Below are positions 30,001 through 41,100 of a stretch of DNA of 64,000 nt, piece by piece. The notes beneath the pieces were generated by a model that saw only the letters and a list, made by a program, of their open reading frames with translations, was not told where the DNA came from and searched no databases. Position 1 is the stretch's first letter. Every line of letters begins with the position of its first letter. The stretch lies in NCBI RefSeq assembly GCF_964204645.1, contig NC_134030.1, positions 9,360,278 to 9,424,277 on the forward strand, read 5' to 3'. A program made the position numbers and the translations under genes. This stretch comes from Tubulanus polymorphus (Eukaryota > Nemertea > Palaeonemertea > Tubulaniformes > Tubulanidae).

Positions 30001-31240
30001 TAGGTATCTAACTCGGCTTCGATACAGTAAATGTCCCGCGGCGAAGTTATCCACGCTGACAGAATCATTTGGAAATTTGGAAATTACTTTTTTTACCTGA
30101 CTGGTAGAATGATATTAATTTCAGTATTCAGAGTTGATAAGTAAACATCCACGTTGACGATTGTAAAACCATTTTTTTATAGCAGTTTCGGGGTTTTGAC
30201 TAAACTCCATCACCAGAGAAACCAAGATAACATAATAAATAACATAGTACAGTTATCATTTTCAAAAGTAATTTTCAAATTATTGTTTATAATCATTATT
30301 TTGTTATTTTCGTTTCTCCGATCATGGAGTTAAGTCTAAACTGCGAAACTGGGAAACTCCGAAACTGGGATTAATCAACAACTCAGCGTTTTTACTAATC
30401 AACTTTGTGCTTATTCGGGTTCCTATTCAAAGTTTCTATATCGCACGTATTGCGTTTTAAAAATCTAATTATTCTGTTTTCTTATTATATCGTTGAACAT
30501 CGATGAGATTGTATTCGATTGGCCCTGGATCATTTTCTCGGTACGTTTTAAATCGGTTTGCAAAAAACGCGTGTCTGGTGGTAAGGTTTTGACAGCCTTG
30601 TCACTCTTTCACTTGTCCGTGAAATTGAGTTTGTAAACCTCGCAGCCGAGGAGAACATAGCGCTTCCATTGCATCTGCATATATACGACGGGATATTTCC
30701 CGTTTTGCTCGTGTTTTACCATGAAAAGAAATGTTACACTTGGATCTAGACGAATCCAAATGATTTTAACGGATGGTTACCTGGTGATGATCTTTGGTCG
30801 CTGTTATTCAACAGAATATTACCCTTTAACCCGTTGTCTATTAAATTACTGAAATTCTGATGGGGATAATTCCCGTAAACGCCGCACGGCGAATAACCAT
30901 TGTTCGTGACGTAATCGTTGCGCATCGTCTGCTGGTCACCGTTGCAGACCATCGCGGCGGTCTGTTGGCCGCCGTAACTGTACGTGGAAGCCGGCAGCAG
31001 ACCGGTCGTGCCCGATAGCGTAGTCGTAGGGCACGACGGCGGCGCCGGGCCCGATAACGCGGTCGACCACGACTCGCCGGTGCAGTAGTTCAACGTCGAC
31101 GTGCCGTAAACCGGTGGCAATGACCCGGTGGCTGCCGGCGCTTGTAAATGCTGCAGTCCGCCGTAGTTATTACCGAGTGGTGGATAGTGATGTAACGTCG
31201 GTGCCCCGGTGTTCATTGGTCCGTAGATCCTTTGGTCCAT
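27002..31240 (-). CDS. MEOX: MEOX (Mox) homeobox transcription factor, complete, 3 exons
   Basis: Exons on the minus strand: 31240-30781, 29461-29283, 27169-27002, with GT/AG borders. The joined product is about 268 residues. The chosen start, ATG at 31240, has a good context (aaaATGG) and gives [12 protein letters not shown]; the frame stays open upstream to at least 31520 but without an ATG. The first exon is Ser/Thr/Gly/Tyr-rich. The homeodomain spans exons 2 and 3: [20 protein letters not shown], then [20 protein letters not shown], and after the intron [17 protein letters not shown]. The [14 protein letters not shown] core and the intron between RQ and VKVWF are characteristic of Mox/MEOX. 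Known role of the family: nuclear DNA-binding regulator in mesoderm, somite and muscle patterning. Convergent with KMT2, divergent from CAPSL. Confidence 0.93.
27170..29282 (-). other. MEOX intron 2 (within the homeodomain)
   Basis: 2.1-kb intron splitting the homeodomain in phase 0. It contains a C-rich run at 28365-28380 preceded by a dispersed repeat fragment (gggccgtctgagcggggcgg). A minus-strand open frame at 27651-28028 of 125 residues has no recognisable similarity. Otherwise AT-rich unique sequence. Confidence 0.55.
29462..30780 (-). other. MEOX intron 1
   Basis: 1.3-kb phase-1 intron. It holds a short hairpin-like repeat around 29590-29700 (attatgattaaatca and tgatttaatcataatt-type arms). 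No exon or RNA gene seen. Confidence 0.5.
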
Positions 31241-32800
31241 TTTGAAACCGGCGGAAAGATGATTATGATCGAATGAATCTCTCGAACAACCTATTTCATC
31301 TCCACACGAATTTATTTTGAAGTTTCCGAAGCCGTTGTTGTCTGAATCTAATGATAATCCAATAATTCCGCAATTCACGTATTTAATCTTCCATCCATAC
31401 GAATGAATTGAATCTATTGATCGGTTATCGGTCGTAGTTTCTCGCGTTCCCGAGATCTTATCCGTGTTTATTGCCGATCTTATCCTAGTTAATCGGTGTA
31501 AACCCGCCGCAAGTGATAAGTATGTACTTTCTCGCTATACTGATAAGAGAGCGTATCCCATCCATAGGATACATCCTATATATTTGACCCGTCTATCAAT
31601 TCCCGGCGCTGCAACCAATCGAGAGGCCGCTTACTGACAGAGGAGGTGCGAAAGAAGTTACACGTCCATCTATCATCCTGTTCACGGGTTCCTGTAGAGT
31701 ACCATGATCGTAGCAGAACAAAGGCCAGACGAATTTAGTATTCGTTTCAAGGTGCATGAATAACGTCATTTGTTTTTACGAGATTCGCAAGAAAATATCA
31801 GATAGAAATGTGTTTCATTATTCTTGAAGCAAACTCTTCAATTTTCAAAGGGAATTGTCAAGCGAAATGCTTCTTGGCGGTGCAATGCAGCAACAAATGG
31901 TTTAATGGACCATTATAATTTCTGTATTTTTCAGGGAGAGGAACGTTCATGAAAAAAAAACAATCTCACAGAATGATGTTAGTCCTGTATATAGTTTGTT
32001 TTGTGTTATGTGTATATTTCATGATTATCCACTTGAGCGTATTTTGTATATACACTACTTTTCATCTTAGAAAAAAGCCGAAATAACTGGAAATGGTCTT
32101 TGGTGCATCCATTCCAATCCCTAGGCCACAATCAGGTACATTCATTTATTGCGATCAACAAGATGGTTTGAAATAAAATCGGAATATAAAAATCCCGGTG
32201 TGAAGAGTTTCAGTCGGTAGAATAATTAATTCATATACCAATAAACTATTTGTCTATGCAATCCGGGGTCCTACCATGTTCACCGGACGATGTAAATGAA
32301 TATACAAATGTGCATAAATGAAATATGTTACTTTTATTTATGCAAGAAACGCGCTTACAGGAATCCGGTATATAAGCTCAATAAGACCTGCCGATGTCGT
32401 TCAGTCAACGGGGACTTCCAACACGCGGCAGGTTAGTGAGCGCTTTCGTAGAAATCTCTGGAAAATTATCTGTGCCTATATCCAAATAGAAACACTGTAA
32501 GAGTCCTTTATAATGCCACTGTTGGGACCACTGAAAAATATGGCATTATCAAGCATTTGACATTTTAAAGAATGGCGTTTTCATTGATTTGAGTAAATTT
32601 GTTCTCCGAAAACATCGTGGCGTTAAGAGAGCTGTGGCATTAAAAAAATTGGCGTTATAACGGACTTTGACTGTATTGTCACATTTATTATGTGGAATAG
32701 ATGTTACGAATTGAAAGACTTTTCATTTCGAAAAAAACATGGTTATGTATGAATAATCATTATAACCTTATGTTTCAGATCGTAACAAAATCATTCAAAC
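31241..32800. promoter_or_regulatory. Head-to-head intergenic region between MEOX and CAPSL
   Basis: 1.56 kb separates the MEOX start (minus) from the CAPSL start (plus), so both promoters and 5' UTRs should lie here. The tttcag at 32775-32780 just before the CAPSL ATG could be the acceptor of a 5' UTR intron. I cannot identify core promoter elements with confidence. Confidence 0.4.
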
Positions 32801-33713
<913 letters not shown>

Positions 33714-34245
33714 AAAGCATAAAATGCATCGTTCCAAATTCTTGTAGTCTTCTACTCAATCACTATAGATAAACAAAATATAGAATAACATAACCGAGCC
33801 TCTGTTGTTATTGCTCTGGGTCTTCATGGAAACGACGCGGTGCCCAAGTTCACCAACAGTCTCCTCTCTGCGTTGGTCCAATTTAATTGATTTTGTAAAA
33901 TACTGTAGTACATGAAATATATTGATGGCAGGTGGAGTTATTCCGATGGAGTATTGTTATACTAAGGCTTTTTCGTGATGGTGCCGAGTTTCGGCCACTT
34001 TTCGAGTGTCAATGATTTCGTAATAGGAGATGTAGAGAGAATAAGATTTATGAATTTTCTTACAAGATTTGGTATCTAGAGAAACGCTACTTCACACGTT
34101 TGTTGGAGGTACATGTATAGATTTGGCATTTGAGGCCAAATGCCGGCCAACCTAAAACTGGTTCAAATCGGCAACGGTTGGATTTCCCTATTTTTTCTCA
34201 CACGGCGTTAAAACGCTGCTTTTTGTCAGACATAAATAAACACCA

Positions 34246-34390
34246 ATTTTACCGAACAAGGAAGTATTTCGCAAATCGATATATGACGTCATGCGCAACA
34301 GCGCCAGTAATGAAATCACGCTTCGTGAGGCCAGGGGGCTGGTGGAAGCGAGTTCGGGAGTGATACCGGACCCCTGGCAAGCGAGGATGC
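34246..34390 (+). repeat. Dispersed repeat, gacgtcacgcgcaacagcgc family, copy 2
   Basis: Nearly identical to 22570-22712 over about 140 bases: ggaagtatttcgcaaatcga through gataccggacccctggcaag. Flanking sequences differ. Confidence 0.7.
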
Positions 34391-34679
34391 TTTGAGCCAT
34401 GGATAAGCTGCTTTCAGTTCAGATCATAGCTAAAGATCACACATCGACATTACCCGCTGAGAATTCAAATTCAATTCAATTTAGTTAATTTACTCAATAA
34501 AGCAAAAAAAGAGATTATATAGCAATCTATGCCGGCCCATGGACTCTAGTCCTTGGCCGACCTAACACATCTTACTGTCTGCATGCTGAACGTTAGCACC
34601 CAAGAAAAAAACATCAACAATACAAACAAGGAGGAAACAAATATTGTGGCGCTACCTATCAATAACATCTATACCCAAA

Positions 34680-34724
34680 ATAGACTGGTTTCCGGTCTCT
34701 GAATCGGACAGGCAACCAGTCTAT
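34680..34724 (+). promoter_or_regulatory. Hairpin immediately upstream of the SORL1 start codon
   Basis: ATAGACTGGTT (34680-34690) and AACCAGTCTAT (34714-34724) are perfectly complementary over 11 bp with a 23-base loop, ending 7 bases before the ATG at 34732. The direct repeat ctatacccaaaat occurs at 34669-34681 and again at 34721-34733, overlapping the ATG. Any effect on translation is inference. Confidence 0.5.
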
Positions 34725-34731
34725 ACCCAAA

Positions 34732-35178
34732 ATGGCCGCTACCGTGCGAAAGCGAAACAACAGCGGAGCGGTACTCTCCGTTGTTTTGATTTTATATTTC
34801 GCTTCTTGTATACAGAGGCTGAGTTGTGTTCGCCATGGAATTAGATCTAAAACGTTGCACATGCCGCCTGTGGCTGAGGAGGAGGAACGCGGCCGATACG
34901 TCTTGACTAAGGATGAAAACGATGGAAATTTTCACCACCACCACAACAAAAAAACGACGACGACCCGCAACAACCCGGAAGTAAATGACGACAATGACGA
35001 TGACGGGCTCGAATTTAAAAAATTCATAGCGAGGAATGATGATGGTGATATAAAGCAATCCGTCAGGGGTGATGGGTTAAAATTCGTGCCACGCCATCCC
35101 CACCATCATCGCCGCAGTAGACGCGCCGTGCCCCAACAATCACATAACACTCCCGAAAGTAGAGTGAACTTAACAACG
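34732..35178 (+). CDS. SORL1: SORL1 exon 1: signal peptide and propeptide
   Basis: 149 codons. The ATG at 34732 has a good context (aaaATGG). A hydrophobic segment after a basic start ([14 protein letters not shown]) is a signal peptide. The following propeptide is low-complexity, with HHHH, TTTT and Asp-rich runs, and ends in [15 protein letters not shown]. The RRSRR block is a good furin-type cleavage site, matching the known release of the VPS10p propeptide in the Golgi. The donor gtaggt at 35179 is phase 0. Confidence 0.88.
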
Positions 35179-38100
35179 GTAGGTCAATTCTAAACGAAAT
35201 GGATATTTTACCGTATACGGCAAAGTGTTTACTTCCGCTATTTTACTGTACATCATTGCTTCATATATTATTAACTCATAAAAGTAACAAAATCATTTTC
35301 ATTATCAACCCATTGCTGAATTTGAGCTGAAATATGAGCGGAAAATGGACTCGCCAACCTACGCTACCTTGCGACTGCCAGCGACGGGTTGCGACGCCAG
35401 TCGCAGTGAGTCGCACATGTTCTACTTTCTGTGACGCGACCGTCGCAACAAACCTACGCGTTCTTGTGACTGGGAGCAACTAGTCGCACATGGTCGCTGA
35501 CAATCACATTGCAACCGACTTACGCCCCCACTTGTGACGCAACGATCGCGTCATAAATGATAAGAACTTCATCGTTTAAAGTTATGTTTCATCCAATCCT
35601 ACTTCAAAGTTTATAGAAGAAAGGAGTCCAAGATTGATTAGGCATAGTGATAGGCCTACTCTAATTTACTTTGTTGATTGCCACAGGGGAGAAGTCAGTA
35701 ACCTGTCTGTGGTTTAGTTTCACGATAGGATATTTTACAAACCACTTCATAGATCAATGTCGGGTGGAATTTTCACATGTGATTTTCAAAAGGGCACTTG
35801 ATCAGAAAGGGGGGTTTGGAGACCCCCAAACCCCCTCTAGATCTGTGCCTACGTGCTGTTGCTATTGTTCCAAAAATTAGCTGGGAAAACTAAGGCAGGA
35901 AGAGCCTGACAAAATTACGTCATAATAGGGATGCCGTGTCACCACGGATACGGTGGTGTGACAGCCAGCCAATAAGGAAGCGGCATTCGAGAATTGTTCA
36001 GCCTCGATTTGCAAACATTTAGTCCAAATCGAGGCTAAGAAAATTATTGTTAATTTTCCACTCAAAAACGGGCTTAGGAAACCCAGCAGAAAATGAGTGG
36101 ATGATAAGCGGAAAGGGGGACACATTCCGCTCAAATTCAGCTCATTTTCCATATGCTACAAATGTTGAATTCCGCTCGTTGTCAGTGAATTTCCGCTTAA
36201 ATTCAACTATTTTTCAGCATTAAATTTTCCGCACTCTCGATGGGCTGATAGTGTTTATTGGGTTTATAGGTGTATAAATTTGGAATTGAATTGGTTCCGA
36301 TGGGTTTAGGATCTAAATGACCCAGAGCGTTAGGGTTATTGTCCGTTTTATCCCTAGGGATAGGGTTAGGGAAAGGTTAGGTGCTATATGTAGTTAAAAC
36401 ATTCGTTGGGTTTTCAGCGTACTCGGTGGTCTAGTGGTATGATGCTGCGCTAGTAATTTACTGGCCCGGGTTCGAGTCTTGCTCTATTTTCTCTAACTCT
36501 GTTCTCCACACTTTCCTTGAAGACCTGTAGGCGCATGCGCAGCATAAATGAGCAAATCAGCGACGATGTACGGTAAAATAGTGGAAGACACTCCGCTATA
36601 TATGGTAAAATATCCACTGCCTAAGCTAAAAGGCTAATTCATTGATTGAATTTTGGAGGTGACGATTCATGTTGCCTTAATGGCATTATTCTTAGTCCTG
36701 TTAGCGTTACGGGGGAACCTTACTGTGGATTGAGTATTCCCAAGCTGCTTAATCGGCCTTACCTGATTAGGAATATAACAACCAAAGACCTGTCTAATGA
36801 TTTAAGACCACCAGGGCTGCTTAAAACTGTACTTTTTGGGGTTTCAAGTTTAATGCGTTAAACCAAGTCAACATACTAAAAAGGAAATCTACCATATAAA
36901 TAGAAAATAGGGTAAATCCCTACTTAAAGAATAAAAGAATAAAAATCAAGCGGGTAATTAAGTTAGATGAAAATTAACACATGAACACTTTTTGAACCTC
37001 TTTTTGTCAGTGTTGTAATGTATATAAATATTATGCGTATCTATCAGTAAAAAAAGATAATTAACCAAAAATGTTCTTTTATTTCAAAAAGTTTGGTTCT
37101 TGTATTTACAGTTCGCGTTGTATGTAAATAAATATTATGCGTATCTATCAGTAAAAAAAGATAATTAACCAAAAATGTTCTTTTATTTCAAAAAGTTTGG
37201 TTCTTGTATTTACAGTTCGCGTTGAACGACAGCCATCATCAATTGATCGTTCACTGGGCAGGCGTACGCAGTCCGGTTATCATCGCGCTAGCGAGAAACT
37301 TAGAGTCACCGTCGGGTCCTGCTACGTCGAGCAATCTCTACGTGTCACGCGATTACGGCAAAAACTTCACCAAATGCAGGCTGCGCGTCGACTGGTTTAC
37401 GACGAGCCGGGAGGTCATCGTCAACCAGTTCTACAACAGTCCTGCGTTTAACAGCTGGGTAAGATTTATAAAAACAACCAAAATCTGTTTTAGTATCCTG
37501 GAAAGGTTTCTTAGTTCCATCTTTAATTAGAGATTTATAGATATTTGTAATAGATCTCTGAGGTTTAATCGAAGAAATCATTCTCCGAAACGTCAGAACT
37601 GGCAGGGTTCCTATGACTCCGTGATTCCTTAAAAAACTCCTTCTTAATAGAAAACGTACTTGGAACATCTTCAATTTGAGTAAACTGCCCAAAACTCCTT
37701 CAATTTTCAGAATGGGCAAATTAGAAATTTTAGAAGTTGTACAGTAAATAGACCTAATGCGCCTAAATCAGTACCAGTTGAGACCAGGATTTGTTGCCCA
37801 AATAGTTGGTTACTGAATATAATTAAAAAGGATAGGAATTTGCTAACAAAACCATTGATTTACTAAAATAAAAAGCACCGATTTAGGAGTCTACTGTAAT
37901 TGGGAATTTTCTCCTTTAAAACTCTTGAAAACTCCTTATATCCAGGAATGACTGATATGTGGGACCCTGATTAGAGGATTTTGATGTTTTTGTTAGATTA
38001 TGGGCAGCCAATCCATGCTCCTAGTAATTAAAAAAGGCCTTTGCCACTCGTGTGAGTAATATTCATTTTTCGTACGGATTATATTTTCAGTACTTGTTCA

Positions 38101-41100
38101 CGGATCTGCAGCACAAACTAGTGATATCTACGCGTAACAATCTAACTACGTTTCTACAGTCGAGGGTCGAGATACAGCCGAAAACGCTGACTATCTCTCC
38201 CGACGACACCAACCTCGTTATGATCTACGACGAATCGGATCGCGAAAAACGAGTAAGTAATCCGAACCGGAACGTCAGATACGACGAACATCCAATGCCG
38301 AATATCAAGCGTTATAACCGATAGTTTGTTGAATGGTCTGTAGGATTCCTTAAAAAACCTCTTCTACAAAAGGAATATATGCTTTTAAAGGTACTTGAAA
38401 CTGTGAAAGTGACGCTGTGCGGACACTCCTCGAAATTTGAAATTTTCTCCTTTGATACTTAAGCCCTAACTACTTTAAAACGGCTTATATCCAGGAATGA
38501 CTGATCTGTAGGGATTGCATGCAAATCATTCGGATTAACAGGGTTAGCTGTATTAATTTGACAGTGTAATAATTAGGCCTACATCGTAGTTATACAATTA
38601 GAAATGGATGTATTCGTTTAGCTGGTTCTCTGGTTCAGTGTCATCACCAAACTTGTCATTTCTTTTGATAGACTACGTACACTGTGAATGATTTTCCATG
38701 CCAGATCATCGCAGGAACTGCTTATTGATTAAACGTTTATCATATTTTCAGTTGTACTATTCGAAGAACTTTGGAAACACGTGGCAGCTGCTGTCTTCCG
38801 GAGTGAAGTCGTTTTTCTGGTTCGTTTAATTCGATTTATGGATTGAATAACGCAATCGGCGCCCGATTTCATGAGAAATTTTTAAGATGATAAGATTTTT
38901 CTCCGTATTGGTTCTCAGGCTTCCATTATGAGACCCTTATTTTCATACTGTCCGTCTGTGTGTATTTGTGTTTCAGCTACTTAGCTTCGTTAAAATTAAG
39001 TCGATCTTGATGAAACTTGGGTACAATATTAGTACGAAGGCACGGGCCCAGTGCGCCAGCTAGCGGCATAACTAGTAGGCACTAAAAACTGTTTTTTAGT
39101 GACATGATCTTGAAGATGATCTCATAACTGAGGAACGGGGTCGAAATTCAAGTTGTCTTTAATTCAAAAATTTTGCTATTGGCCCTAGATATAAAAACAT
39201 ATCCAAAATGCAATGGGAACTAACGCATGGGAATTTTTGAATTGGAGCCTGAGTCCGAGTACCGTTCGTCTGTGGCTTGTTTCTTCACTAACTGTCTCTT
39301 GTTTTTCAGGGGCAAGTACCCGTACGACCCGATCGGAACGGTTTACATCGAACGCACGTCGTTTCATCACCTGTTCGGCGTTGTCGTCAAAACACAAATC
39401 CGCAACGAACGTATCGCGTTCGAAACGATCTTCACGAACGTTCAAGATTTCGACATGCGCGACAATTATATGTTCGCCACCACCCGTCCGAGCTTGGTAA
39501 GTTTGACGACATCTTTTCGATTCGATTTTGTTATTGTGTAATTGACTTGTTGGTTGTTTTATTATTGCGGGGTTTATTATGGCCATTAAAAGCAGTAAAT
39601 GTAGAAAAAAAGATTTCGCAGCCTTGAATAGCTGTGAATTTTCAAGCATGGGCCTTGAAAATGAAGGGAGGGTTGTGAAAAATGCTATTGAGGACAGTCG
39701 AAAACGATTTATTCATTTAATATCTAGTTTATATGCCTACAATTAAACACTCCATGTTGCAAAGATAGTATAAAATCCAAGAATGAAAGCGAGTCTGAAA
39801 TGCTTTCTTCAGCGCAGCTAATATCTAATTCATGCGATGTTTGGACTAATATCCTGATGGTCATTCGCAGAAATACAGTATTCCTGAAGATGACTATCAG
39901 AATATTTGAGATATCGAAAATCGAATTTCGCTCAAGAAAACCATTGCAGACTGTTGTTCTCTGTGTGGGATTGAATATTTATGATGACCGGGTAATATCA
40001 ATTTCTGCTTGAAATTTTGAAGTAATAATGGTAGGCCTATAGAAATTAATAATATTATTTAGATGGTTCCTCCAGAATGTCTCGTGTGTCATGAAGTTAC
40101 CCGGCCGATTGAGGGATGAAAAACTGGGCCCTGATAATACATGTTATTATAGGCTGAATTCGTAGATGTTTTTGTACAATTCTGGGCATAACTAGGCGTA
40201 CATATATCTACATACTACGTGATTTTACAGGCTAGCCCGCATCACGAACTGTACATTTCCTACAATCGTAGTCAACGTTTGCATCGAGCTATGATAGGCG
40301 GACGAAATACCACTAATATGGTTGGTACAAAATGACCGCGTCGGCTCGTAGTCTGACTGTACTCTAGCTCTTTAATCTTAGACACCCATCAACAATAATT
40401 GTACAGCCTAGAAATGAAAGATATTCAATGAACTTCTCTGCGCAATCTAGACAGGAAAAGAGTTTCTGATGCCTCTGGATAGCGTCTATTGCCTTTCCGC
40501 TGAACGCACAAATTTTAATTTAAGAATACGACTATTATCTGAATATGTCGTCATATCTGCTGACAGATGGTCTGTAGCTATTTGCGCAGACAATGGCTGC
40601 TAGCATACCAGTGGAACTACTAAGTGCGTTTCTAGGCTGTACAACTTTTTTTTAAATCGATTATGACATAGCATTTATATATATACAATTTTTATTCCCG
40701 ATTTATTTCCGTCTAAAATCATAAACTGCCTGTAACGCATTCGCTGCCAGCTACGAGTATGATCGAACCGTCGGCTCTGTCACCGGAGCCACTACGAGTA
40801 TTAATACTGTACCTGATTCTACAGCGGTTGTTGATTGGCTGGCAATGCGAACAATGTCTGCTTCAATCATTCTAAATAGCCAATGGTCTATTATGAGCAA
40901 GGGCTATGCTCCAGGAGCAACCTAAAAGTGTATGGAGTAGTTTATTTAACAAATATTTGTATATACCAAGATGAATGATTCAGCTATATATTACACAAAG
41001 AGCACGAAGCTCAAAACCGTGTACCTTCAAGTATATTCGGAGCGGCAATGGGGACGTACTGTGGGTATCACAGTGGCAGCGAACGTGCTTATCGGTGTTG

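Larger units (their letters stand above)
33714..34731. other. Intergenic region between CAPSL and SORL1
   Basis: Contains a copy of the gacgtcacgcgcaacagcgc repeat (34246-34390), an AATAAA at 34496-34501 that could serve CAPSL, and just before the SORL1 start a perfect 11-bp hairpin. The SORL1 promoter must lie here or in a 5' UTR exon upstream; none is recognised. Confidence 0.45.

Noticed and set aside
36325-36385. Repeated gttaggg stretches
   Set aside because: Irregular and short; no regulatory or structural role can be supported.
39185-39649. 154-residue minus-strand frame
   Set aside because: Antisense shadow of SORL1 exon 39310-39496.
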